From the NCBI GenBank assembly GCA_904395885.1, contig CAJFOF010000068.1:1-49411 (forward strand): DNA of 49,411 nt, written 5' to 3'. The position numbers and the translations under genes are program-made. Below, piece by piece: positions 18,715-26,049 of this stretch (within the stretch, counting starts at the first letter, position 1; the number at the start of each line of letters is the position of its first letter). The DNA comes from an uncultured Lachnospiraceae bacterium (GTDB taxonomy: Bacteria > Bacillota > Clostridia > Lachnospirales > Lachnospiraceae). Under the pieces are notes generated by a model. That model had not been told where the DNA came from. It saw only the letters and a list, made by a program, of their open reading frames with translations, and ran no database searches.

Positions 18715-19896
18715 ATGGAATATCAGTCATTTTTGATTAAATATGCAGAGATTGGAATCAAAGGGAAAAATAGATACCTGTTTGAAGATGCCCTGATTAA
18801 ACAAATCAATCAGGCGCTGAAAAAGACAGAAGGAGGCTTCCTGGTCTCAAAAGAATCAGGGCGGATTTATGCCCAGGCTTCCAAGCCCTTTGACTATGAT
18901 GAGGCGGTAGAGGCTTTAAAGAAAGTGTTCGGGATAGCTGCCATCTGCCCGATGGTTCAGGTCGAGGATCAAGGTTATGAAGATTTAAAGGAAAAGGTAA
19001 AGCAGTACGTAGATGAAGTTTATCCGGATAAGCGCTTTACTTTTAAAGTGGCGGCCCGCAGGGCAAACAAGCAGTATCCGGTGGGATCGGAACAGATGAA
19101 CCGGGATTTAGGTGAGCTGATTCTGGAAGCGTTCCCGGAGACCAGGGTGGATGTCCATAATCCGGATGTTCTTCTCAGAGTGGAGGTGCGCCACAAAATC
19201 AACATTTTTTCTGAGATCATTCCGGGGCCGGGCGGAATGCCTGTGGGAACCAACGGAAAGGCGATGCTGCTTTTGTCAGGGGGAATCGACAGCCCTGTGG
19301 CCGGATACATGATTGCCAAGCGGGGCGTCAGGATCGAGGCCGTATATTTCCATGCTCCGCCGTATACAAGCGACCGGGCGAAGCAGAAAGTGGTGGATCT
19401 GGCAAAGATCGTGGCTCAGTATGCGGGGCCGATTCCACTGCATATTGTAAATTTCACGGATATTCAGCTTTATATTTACGACCAGTGTCCTCACGAAGAG
19501 CTGACGATTATCATGCGCCGCTACATGATGCGGATAGCAGAGCGTTTGGCCGAACAGAGCGGCTGTCATGGGCTGATAACCGGGGAGAGCATCGGACAGG
19601 TGGCGTCCCAGACAATGCAGTCCCTGGCTGCTACAGATGACGCCTGCGGTATGCCAGTGTTTCGACCGGTGATCGGGTTTGATAAACAGGAGATCGTGGA
19701 TGTCGCAGAGAAGATCGGGACCTACGAGACATCGATTCAGCCCTACGAAGACTGTTGCACAATTTTTGTGGCAAAACACCCGGTGACGAAGCCTAATCTG
19801 GGAATTATTCGCAGGTCGGAAGAAAACCTGCAGGAAAAGATCGATGAGCTGGTAGAGCAGGCAATCACTACTGTGGAGACGGTGTGGTGCCGGTGA
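18715..19896 (+). CDS. thiI: tRNA 4-thiouridine synthetase ThiI
   Basis: ThiI adenylates U8 of tRNA and replaces the oxygen with sulfur; some forms also serve thiazole synthesis. The 393-residue protein has the N-terminal ferredoxin-like and THUMP domains (about 1-165) and the PP-loop domain with LLLSGGIDSPVAGYMIAKRG, then GESIGQVASQTMQSL and EDCCTIFVAKHPVTKP. It lacks the C-terminal rhodanese domain found in Escherichia coli, so sulfur must come directly from a desulfurase, in agreement with the gene 5 bases upstream. Start ATG 18715 after AGGATAGG. Confidence 0.97.
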   Translation: MEYQSFLIKYAEIGIKGKNRYLFEDALIKQINQALKKTEGGFLVSKESGRIYAQASKPFDYDEAVEALKKVFGIAAICPMVQVEDQGYEDLKEKVKQYVDEVYPDKRFTFKVAARRANKQYPVGSEQMNRDLGELILEAFPETRVDVHNPDVLLRVEVRHKINIFSEIIPGPGGMPVGTNGKAMLLLSGGIDSPVAGYMIAKRGVRIEAVYFHAPPYTSDRAKQKVVDLAKIVAQYAGPIPLHIVNFTDIQLYIYDQCPHEELTIIMRRYMMRIAERLAEQSGCHGLITGESIGQVASQTMQSLAATDDACGMPVFRPVIGFDKQEIVDVAEKIGTYETSIQPYEDCCTIFVAKHPVTKPNLGIIRRSEENLQEKIDELVEQAITTVETVWCR

Positions 19897-19914
19897 CAGA
19901 ACTTTCATAACAAA

Positions 19915-19940
19915 TAAAAAGCGTCCCGGTGACGGGACGC
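19915..19940 (-). terminator. Terminator of the HPr-like gene (minus strand)
   Basis: A perfect 8-bp GCGTCCCG/CGGGACGC stem with a 4-base loop is followed by TTTTTA on the minus strand. It also lies 19 bases after the thiI stop but has no T tract in that direction. Confidence 0.85.
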
Positions 19941-19959
19941 TGAGATTTATAGATATCTC

Positions 19960-20199
19960 TTACTGTTCATCAATAATATAGGGAGACAGGGTGCTTAAAA
20001 TCTCGTCGATGTTACTCTCGGCATGGATATTCAGGTCGATAGGTTTGGAAAGATCCAGACTGAAGATTCCCATGATAGACTTGGCATCGATAATATACCT
20101 GCCGGAAACCAGGTCAAAATCCACATCAAATTTAGCCAGATCGTTGACAAAGGATTTTACCTTGTCGATGGAATTTAAAGAAATATGAACGGTTCTCAT
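19960..20199 (-). CDS. HPr-like protein without the phosphorylatable histidine (Crh-like)
   Basis: A 79-residue protein of the PTS HPr fold. The segment AKSIMGIFSLDLSKP (from 39) matches the HPr region around the regulatory serine; Ser41 would be the counterpart of Ser46, the HPr kinase target. The N-terminal GLHARPA-type loop with the catalytic His15 is missing; instead the sequence is SIDKVKSFVNDLAKFDVDF. It therefore cannot carry phosphate for sugar uptake. In Bacillus, Crh is a similar His-less HPr that acts only as CcpA corepressor; that role is an inference here. Start ATG 20199 with GAGGAGG upstream; single-gene unit with own terminator, divergent from mtaB. Confidence 0.8.
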   Translation of the reverse strand: MRTVHISLNSIDKVKSFVNDLAKFDVDFDLVSGRYIIDAKSIMGIFSLDLSKPIDLNIHAESNIDEILSTLSPYIIDEQ

Positions 20200-20385
20200 G
20201 AAACGAATCCTCCTCGTTGCTATGTATTTATTGTAATCAAAACATTCAATCCTTTATCTCTAATACTACAGAGGTAGGGACTAAAAGTCAATAGGTAGAT
20301 TGCATGAAAATGGGAACAAAAATTGTACTGGAACGTTGACCTTTTTAGGAAGAAAAAACGAATCGAGAAAGATAGGAGTGGGAAA

Positions 20386-21687
20386 ATGAGAACAGCGGCT
20401 CTTCATAACTTGGGCTGCAAAGTAAATGCATACGAAACAGAGGCGATGCAGCAGATTTTAGAGGATGCCGGATACCAGATCGTAGACTTTGGAGACAAGG
20501 CAGATGTATATGTGATCAATACCTGTTCAGTAACGAACGTGGCAGATAAAAAATCGCGCCAGATGCTTCACAGAGCAAAGGCCAAAAATCCCGAGGCTGT
20601 TGTAGTGGCGGCGGGATGTTACGTTCAGGCGGCGGCAGAGCGATTAGAAGAAGATGCGGGGGTAGATCTGATTATTGGCAATAATAAGAAAAAAGATCTC
20701 GCCGTTATTTTGGAAAATTACTTTGAACAAAAAAGAGGAGAGAAAGGCTCCTATGTAATTGACATTGCCCATACCGGAGAATATGAAGATCTTCATATTA
20801 ACCGGATTTCGGATCATACCAGAGCCTTTATTAAAATTCAGGATGGCTGCAACCAGTTTTGCAGCTACTGTATTATCCCTTACACCAGAGGGCGAATCCG
20901 CAGCCGGGAGATCGCGGATATTGAGAAGGAAGTGAAGGCTCTGGCCGGGAAGGGATACCGGGAAATTGTCCTGACAGGTATCCATCTCAGCTCCTACGGG
21001 AAAGATCTCAGGGAAGAGACGAATCTTCTGGATGCAGTTCGCCTGGTGCACGGCATTGAAGGCGTAGAGCGGATCCGGTTGGGATCCCTGGAGCCGAGGA
21101 TTGTGACAAGAGAGTTTGCACAGGCATTAAAAGAAATGCCGAAGGTGTGCCCGCATTTTCATCTGTCTCTGCAAAGCGGATGTGAGGCCACTCTGAAGAG
21201 AATGAACCGCCACTATACGCCGGAAGAGTATCTGGAGGGGTGCCGGATCCTACGGGAGGTATTTGAAAATCCCGCTATTACTACGGATGTGATCGTAGGT
21301 TTTCCGGGAGAAACGGAAGAAGAATTTGAAGAGACCAGAGAATTCCTCAAGAAAGTTCATTTTTACGAGATGCATATCTTCAAATATTCACGTCGGGCAG
21401 GTACCCGGGCCGACAGGATGCCGGATCAGGTTCCGGAATCTGTAAAAACGGCAAGAAGCGAAGCACTTTTGGAGATGGAGAGGCAGATGTCTCTGGAATA
21501 CCGAAAGTCCTTCCTCGGCAAAAAATGCGAGGCCCTTTTGGAAGAACCAGAGGTGATCGGCGGAAAGCGGTATGTGACCGGCCATACCAGAGAGTATGTA
21601 AGAATAGCAGTGGAAAACGGCTGCCGCGGTGAGATTGTGACAGGAATTCCAGAAAAAATGCTTACAGATGAAGTGGCTCTGCTTTAG
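20386..21687 (+). CDS. mtaB: tRNA (N6-threonylcarbamoyladenosine37-C2)-methylthiotransferase MtaB
   Basis: MtaB is a radical SAM methylthiotransferase that converts t6A37 to ms2t6A in ANN-decoding tRNAs. I choose ATG 20386 (433 aa, MRTAALHNLGCKVNAYETE) since GATAGGAGTG lies 6-8 bases upstream; an in-frame ATG at 20323 would add 21 basic residues not seen in the family. Domains: UPF0004 domain with the first cluster (Cys10 region, NTCSVTNVADKKSR, AAGCYVQ), the radical SAM core (DGCNQFCSYCIIPYTRGRIRSR) and a C-terminal TRAM domain. It belongs with thiI, trmR and trhP to an unusual local concentration of tRNA-modification genes. Confidence 0.94.
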   Translation: MRTAALHNLGCKVNAYETEAMQQILEDAGYQIVDFGDKADVYVINTCSVTNVADKKSRQMLHRAKAKNPEAVVVAAGCYVQAAAERLEEDAGVDLIIGNNKKKDLAVILENYFEQKRGEKGSYVIDIAHTGEYEDLHINRISDHTRAFIKIQDGCNQFCSYCIIPYTRGRIRSREIADIEKEVKALAGKGYREIVLTGIHLSSYGKDLREETNLLDAVRLVHGIEGVERIRLGSLEPRIVTREFAQALKEMPKVCPHFHLSLQSGCEATLKRMNRHYTPEEYLEGCRILREVFENPAITTDVIVGFPGETEEEFEETREFLKKVHFYEMHIFKYSRRAGTRADRMPDQVPESVKTARSEALLEMERQMSLEYRKSFLGKKCEALLEEPEVIGGKRYVTGHTREYVRIAVENGCRGEIVTGIPEKMLTDEVALL

Positions 21688-21709
21688 GAAAACTTTAGAA
21701 AATAGAGGC

Positions 21710-21738
21710 TTGCCGAAACAACAGTTTTGGTTTAGAAT
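21710..21738 (+). promoter_or_regulatory. Likely promoter of the ireB-ruvX operon
   Basis: TTGCCG (21710-21715), 17-base spacer, TAGAAT (21733-21738), 26 bases before the ireB ATG. Confidence 0.5.
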
Positions 21739-21764
21739 AAAAAAGAATAGTATTTAAGGACGGG

Positions 21765-22031
21765 ATGAAGATGGGCGATATTCAAAATACACAATATTTT
21801 AAACCGGTTCAGGAGGCTCCGATAGAAGTCAGCAGGGTCTTAAGAGACGTTTATATTGCCCTGACCGAAAAGGGGTACAACCCCATAAATCAGATCGTTG
21901 GTTATATTATGTCAGGTGACCCGACGTACATTACCAGTCATAAAGGCGCCAGAAGTCTTATCATGAAGGTCGAGAGAGATGAGATTCTGGAAGAACTGAT
22001 GGCGGTATATATTGAGACAAAGCTAAGTTGA
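21765..22031 (+). CDS. ireB: IreB family regulatory phosphoprotein (UPF0297)
   Basis: IreB is a small dimeric protein that is phosphorylated by the Ser/Thr kinase IreK in Enterococcus and modulates cephalosporin tolerance. The 88-residue sequence is diagnostic: [20 protein letters not shown], then [20 protein letters not shown] and [12 protein letters not shown]. The order ireB, ruvX, DUF1292 is strongly conserved in Firmicutes (usually after alaS; here mtaB takes that place). Two starts are possible (21765, 21771); AAGGACGGG favours the first. It is followed by about 295 bases of structured, non-coding leader before ruvX. Confidence 0.93.
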   Translation: MKMGDIQNTQYFKPVQEAPIEVSRVLRDVYIALTEKGYNPINQIVGYIMSGDPTYITSHKGARSLIMKVERDEILEELMAVYIETKLS

Positions 22032-22326
22032 ACGGGATGCTTTTTCGGTGGAAACAGTGTCAGTGAAGGGAGGCAGACTCCCGCACTGGCGCTGAAAATT
22101 ACAGCGACGGCATGGTTCCGGGAGAGAAAGGAAAATGGCCGGTCATAGGGATGAGGAACAGTTGGTGATGAACCAACTGGTTTTGCTGTCCTTTTATATG
22201 GAAATTCTCTGCAAATAAGGAACGGAGAAGCTGAAATACAGTTCAGACGGGGGATTTTTGCCGCCTGAACTGTAACGTTTCATATCAGTAAGGGGACAGT
22301 CTGCCCTTTTCGGCTGAGAAAAGGAA
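22032..22326 (+). other. Structured leader between ireB and ruvX (candidate cis-regulatory RNA)
   Basis: No ORF, but five hairpins: 22061-22088 (CAGTG/CACTG around GGGAG/CTCCC), 22090-22106 (CGCTG/CAGCG), 22159-22179 (CAGTTGGT/ACCAACTG, then a T-rich tract), 22237-22274 (10 bp plus 3 bp around a mismatch) and 22305-22324 (CCTTTTC/GAAAAGG). The last one buries the ruvX ribosome binding site. GGCAGACT (22072-22079) can also pair with AGTCTGCC (22298-22305), a possible long-range switch between the first and last hairpins. I cannot place it in a known riboswitch class. Confidence 0.45.
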
Positions 22327-22776
22327 ATGGCAGAGAGAGAAAGGATTATGGGCCTTGATTACGGCTCAAAAACGGTAGGTGTTGCCGTCAGCGACGAAAT
22401 GGGAATCATTGCCCAGGGGCTGGAGACAATCACACGAAAAGAGGAAAATAAACTGCGCCGCACCCTTGCACGTATTGCGGAATTGACTGCAGAATATGGG
22501 ATTGGCCGGATTGTTTTAGGGTATCCTAAAAATATGAATAATACGTCAGGCGACCGGGTGAAAAAGACGGAAGAATTTGCCGCCATGGTGGAAAGAAGAA
22601 CCGGTCTTCCGGTGGTATTCTGGGATGAGCGGTTAAGTACCGTTTCGGCAGAGCGAGTGCTGATGGAGAGCGGGGTGCGCCGGGAAAACCGGAAAGCTGT
22701 GGTAGATAAAATTGCGGCTGCTATTATTCTTCAGAATTATCTGGATTGGCAGTCTATGGGAGGCATAAATGAATAA
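22327..22776 (+). CDS. ruvX: RuvX/YqgF family Holliday junction resolvase-like nuclease
   Basis: YqgF-type RNase H-fold nucleases act on Holliday junctions and on the 5' end of pre-16S rRNA; which role is used here is not known. The 149-residue protein has [17 protein letters not shown] (first catalytic Asp), [30 protein letters not shown] (Glu, with Asp before it) and [17 protein letters not shown] (last Asp): the complete active site. The ATG at 22327 has AAAAGGAA directly upstream, held within a 7-bp hairpin. The 3' end overlaps the DUF1292 gene by 8 bases. Confidence 0.95.
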   Translation: MAERERIMGLDYGSKTVGVAVSDEMGIIAQGLETITRKEENKLRRTLARIAELTAEYGIGRIVLGYPKNMNNTSGDRVKKTEEFAAMVERRTGLPVVFWDERLSTVSAERVLMESGVRRENRKAVVDKIAAAIILQNYLDWQSMGGINE

Positions 22777-23044
22777 AGAGGGAAAGATTTCCATGCAGAC
22801 GGAAGACGGGAGCATGGTGGATTTTTTTGTGTTGGAAGAAACCAGGATCAATGGGCGGAATTATCTGCTGGTGACAGACAGCGCCGATGAAGAGGATGGG
22901 GAATGTTACATTCTGAAAGACATTTCCAGACCTGAAGAGGCGGATGCAGTGTACGTGTTTGTGGAAGAGGATGAGGAATTGGACTGTTTATACCCGATAT
23001 TTTCCCAGTTGATTTCCGACATGGATGTAGATCTTGAACAATAA
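22769..23044 (+). CDS. DUF1292 family protein (YrzB-like)
   Basis: A 91-residue acidic protein of unknown function. The pattern [25 protein letters not shown], and ILKDIS with the C-terminal [19 protein letters not shown] fits the DUF1292 family that follows ruvX in nearly all Firmicutes. It begins within the last codons of ruvX (8-base overlap), so the two are translationally coupled. No signal peptide or membrane segment. Function unknown. Confidence 0.88.
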   Translation: MNKEGKISMQTEDGSMVDFFVLEETRINGRNYLLVTDSADEEDGECYILKDISRPEEADAVYVFVEEDEELDCLYPIFSQLISDMDVDLEQ

Positions 23045-23056
23045 GGAGGTAAATGA

Positions 23057-24979
23057 TTGAAGACAGAACAGACAGAAAAGACAGAAGGATTCGGTGGGGC
23101 AGAGAGAACGGAAAAAAAGCGTATACCCCGTCCGAGAAAAGTATCCAGAGGGCCGCGGCAGGCAGGACAGGCTCACGGGAGGCAGGAAGCCAGGCAGCCC
23201 CAGAGAAAACAGGAATTGATAAAAACAGACGGCAGCAGGCAGCTTCCGGCAGTGAGCGCACAGGCTGCTGATAAGAAAGTTGGGGCTAAGAGAACGGCTC
23301 CAAGAGGAAAAAAAGAAGAAAATACCAGTCAGGCAAAAGTAAAGATCATTCCTCTGGGAGGGCTGGAGCAGATCGGGATGAATATTACAGCCTTCGAGTG
23401 TGAGGACAGTATTGTAATCGTAGACTGCGGATTGGCCTTCCCGAGCGATGACATGCTGGGGATCGATCTGGTAATACCGGATGTCACTTATCTGGAGCAG
23501 AACATCGACAAAGTCAAGGGGTTTGTGATTACCCACGGACACGAAGACCATATCGGCGCTCTGCCGTATATTTTAAAGAAGATCAATGTGCCGGTGTACG
23601 GGACAAAATTGACGATCGGACTGATTGATAATAAATTAAAAGAACACGGTATGCTGAAAACTGTCAAGCGGAAGGTCATGAAACATGGCCAGTCGGTAAA
23701 TCTGGGCTGCTTCCGGGTGGAATTTATTAAGACCAATCACAGTATCGCAGACGCCTCTGCTCTGGCGATCTTTTCACCGGCGGGAATTATCCTTCACACA
23801 GGAGATTTTAAGATCGATTATACTCCGGTTTTTGGAGATCCCATCGATCTGCAGCGCTTGGCTGAACTGGGGAAAAAGGGTGTGCTGGCTCTGATGTGTG
23901 ACAGTACAAATGCTGTCCGGCCAGGTTTTACCATGTCCGAAAGGACTGTGGGCCGTACCTTTGACTCCATTTTTGCAGAACATACCACCCGGAGAATCAT
24001 TGTGGCGACTTTTGCATCCAATGTGGACCGTGTGCAGCAGATCATCAATTCGGCATATAAATACAACCGGAAAGTGGTGATTGAAGGCAGGAGCATGGTC
24101 AATGTGATTACGACAGCCAGCGAGCTGGGATATATCAACATTCCGGAAGGCACGTTAATTGACATAGAACAGCTTAAAAATTATCCGGAAGAGCAGACCG
24201 TTCTGATCACCACCGGCAGCCAGGGAGAGTCTATGGCGGCACTGTCCAGAATGGCATCCTCCCTTCACAAGAAAGTCTCCATCATGCCGGGAGATGTGGT
24301 AATCTTAAGCTCCAACCCAATTCCGGGAAATGAGAAGGCAGTGTCCAAGGTTATCAATGAACTCTCCATGAAAGGGGCGGAGGTGATCTTCCAGGATACT
24401 CACGTATCAGGCCACGCCTGCCAAGAAGAAATCAAACTGATCTACTCTCTGGTACATCCCACTTACGCCATTCCGGTTCACGGGGAATACCGCCACAGAA
24501 TGGCCCAGGCGGGTGTCGCTGAGGCGATGGGGATTCCGCAGGAAAATATCGTTATCTTAAATTCTGGAGATGTGCTGGAATTAAATGAAGAGACCTGCAA
24601 TGTGGTGGACCACGTTCCGGCCGGCGGGATTCTGGTTGACGGCCTTGGAGTAGGCGATGTGGGAAATATTGTTCTGCGGGATAGACAAAACCTGGCCCAG
24701 AATGGTATTATTGTGGTAGTTCTGACCCTGGAGAAGCACAGCAATCAGCTTTTGGCAGGGCCTGACATTGTATCGAGAGGATTTGTCTATGTAAGAGAGT
24801 CCGAAGATTTGATGGAGGAAGCTCAGACGGTGGTAGATGAAGCCGTTGCAGACTGCCTGAATCATCACATAGCAGACTGGGGCAAGATCAAGACGATCAT
24901 AAAAGACAGCTTGAGCGACTTCTTATGGAGACGGATGAAACGGAGTCCGATGATTCTGCCGATTATCATGGAAGTGTAG
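23057..24979 (+). CDS. rnj: Ribonuclease J with basic N-terminal extension
   Basis: RNase J is a 5'-3' exo- and endoribonuclease central to mRNA decay and rRNA maturation. The 640-residue protein has a metallo-beta-lactamase/beta-CASP core from about residue 93 (KVKIIPLGGLEQIGMN; HGHEDH with His160, His162, Asp164 and His165; GDFKIDYTPV; SGHACQEE; PVHGEYRHRMAQ) and a C-terminal domain. The first about 90 residues are an extra Lys/Arg/Gln-rich, probably disordered tail absent from Bacillus RNase J1 (about 555 aa). The start is TTG at 23057, 6 bases after AAGGAGGT; an ATG at 23053 is in another frame. Lies 12 bases after DUF1292. Confidence 0.95.
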   Translation: MKTEQTEKTEGFGGAERTEKKRIPRPRKVSRGPRQAGQAHGRQEARQPQRKQELIKTDGSRQLPAVSAQAADKKVGAKRTAPRGKKEENTSQAKVKIIPLGGLEQIGMNITAFECEDSIVIVDCGLAFPSDDMLGIDLVIPDVTYLEQNIDKVKGFVITHGHEDHIGALPYILKKINVPVYGTKLTIGLIDNKLKEHGMLKTVKRKVMKHGQSVNLGCFRVEFIKTNHSIADASALAIFSPAGIILHTGDFKIDYTPVFGDPIDLQRLAELGKKGVLALMCDSTNAVRPGFTMSERTVGRTFDSIFAEHTTRRIIVATFASNVDRVQQIINSAYKYNRKVVIEGRSMVNVITTASELGYINIPEGTLIDIEQLKNYPEEQTVLITTGSQGESMAALSRMASSLHKKVSIMPGDVVILSSNPIPGNEKAVSKVINELSMKGAEVIFQDTHVSGHACQEEIKLIYSLVHPTYAIPVHGEYRHRMAQAGVAEAMGIPQENIVILNSGDVLELNEETCNVVDHVPAGGILVDGLGVGDVGNIVLRDRQNLAQNGIIVVVLTLEKHSNQLLAGPDIVSRGFVYVRESEDLMEEAQTVVDEAVADCLNHHIADWGKIKTIIKDSLSDFLWRRMKRSPMILPIIMEV

Positions 24980-25009
24980 GATTGTGGACAGGTAAAAGAG
25001 GAATTCATT

Positions 25010-25402
25010 ATGAGCGAAACGACAAAAGAAATCAACAAAGTCACATCGACGATTATTGGAATCTGCTTCCGGCTGATTATCTATGCATTGGCGATTCTGT
25101 TAATTTATGAAGGTGTGACACAGGGATTTCAATTTGGCTATGAGATTTTTTATGCTTCTTCAGTGGAAGAGGCTCCGGGCCATGACAAAAACTTTACAGT
25201 AGAATCCGGGGAAACAGTGCGGGCCGTGGGAAAAGATCTGGAGGAAGAAGGGCTGATTTCCAATCAGTATTCTTTCATCATACAGGCTATCATCTACGAC
25301 TATGAGATTCAGCCAGGTGATTATGTGCTGAACACCTCAATGACTTCCAGGGATATTTTAGATGAACTCAGTACACTGCCGGAAGAGGAAGAAAGCCAAT
25401 GA
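25010..25402 (+). CDS. Short MltG/YceG-like membrane protein lacking the catalytic domain
   Basis: A 130-residue protein with one membrane helix (about 15-40) and an outside domain (about 60-120) like the LysM-like N-terminal part of the endolytic transglycosylase MltG: FTVESGETVRAVGKDLEEEGLISNQ, then IQPGDYVLNTSMTSRDILDEL. Full MltG has about 340 residues and a catalytic Glu in its C-terminal domain; that domain is absent, and the frame closes cleanly at a 4-base overlap with trmR, so this is not a recent frameshift. It occupies the same position as mltG (yrrL) before trmR and trhP in Bacillus. It may regulate wall enzymes or be a relic; no function is shown. Confidence 0.78.
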   Translation: MSETTKEINKVTSTIIGICFRLIIYALAILLIYEGVTQGFQFGYEIFYASSVEEAPGHDKNFTVESGETVRAVGKDLEEEGLISNQYSFIIQAIIYDYEIQPGDYVLNTSMTSRDILDELSTLPEEEESQ

Positions 25403-26049
25403 CAGAGAGGGAACGGACAGAAGATTATATCGTTTCGCTGGAAAGCGGCCACGGCAGCTTGTGTGATGAGATTGCCCGGACAGCCAGGGAGGAGGGCGTT
25501 CCCATTATCAGACCGGGAACGGCAGCGCTTTTAAAGACCCTGGTGACGGCTGTTCAACCTTCCGCTATTTTGGAGGTGGGGACGGCGATCGGGTATTCGG
25601 CTCTGCTCATGGCTCAGGCAATGCCGGAGGCATGCGTGATTACTACCATAGAAAAATACGAAAAAAGGATTCCCCAGGCCAGAGAGAATTTTAAGAGAGC
25701 GGGAGAAGAAAGACGGATTCACCTGATCGAGGGAGATGCCGGAGATATCCTGCAGAAACTGGAAGGGCCTTATGAATTTATATTTATGGATGCCGCCAAG
25801 GGGCAGTATTTAAATTGGCTGCCTCAGGTGCTGCGGCTTCTGTCTCCGGGAGGAATGTTGATGTCAGACAACATCCTTCAGGAGGGAACGGTATTGGAGT
25901 CCCGGTTTTCCGTGGAACGGCGGGACCGGACCATCCACAGCCGGATGCGGGAGTATTTGTATTGCCTGAAGCACCATCCGGATCTGACCACCGCCATTGT
26001 TCCCATAGGGGACGGAGTGGCAATCAGTGTAAAAAAGGGATGCATATGA
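25399..26049 (+). CDS. trmR: tRNA 5-hydroxyuridine methyltransferase TrmR (O-methyltransferase family 3)
   Basis: TrmR methylates 5-hydroxyuridine at tRNA position 34 to 5-methoxyuridine. The 216-residue SAM-dependent methyltransferase has ILEVGTAIGYSALLMA (motif I), VITTIEKYEKR, LIEGDAGDIL, FIFMDAAKGQYLNWLP (metal-binding Asp) and MLMSDNIL. The O-methyltransferase family also contains catechol and caffeoyl-CoA enzymes, but the position directly before a U32-type TrhP gene, as in Bacillus yrrM-yrrN-yrrO, makes TrmR the best assignment. It overlaps by ATGA both the preceding and the following gene, so the three are tightly coupled. Confidence 0.9.
   Translation: MTERERTEDYIVSLESGHGSLCDEIARTAREEGVPIIRPGTAALLKTLVTAVQPSAILEVGTAIGYSALLMAQAMPEACVITTIEKYEKRIPQARENFKRAGEERRIHLIEGDAGDILQKLEGPYEFIFMDAAKGQYLNWLPQVLRLLSPGGMLMSDNILQEGTVLESRFSVERRDRTIHSRMREYLYCLKHHPDLTTAIVPIGDGVAISVKKGCI

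Noticed and set aside
22032..22326. Cobalamin- or SAM-type riboswitch before ruvX
   Set aside because: The conserved cores of these classes are not present, and ruvX is not a known target.
23053..23271. 72-codon frame beginning with ATG after AAGGAGGT
   Set aside because: Spacing of 2 bases is too short and the frame is an alternate reading of the RNase J tail; kept only as part of a finding.
25815..26045. N-terminal extension of the trhP frame inside trmR
   Set aside because: The added 77 residues are a shifted reading of trmR; the U32 family starts at the ATG at 26046, which is coupled to the trmR stop.
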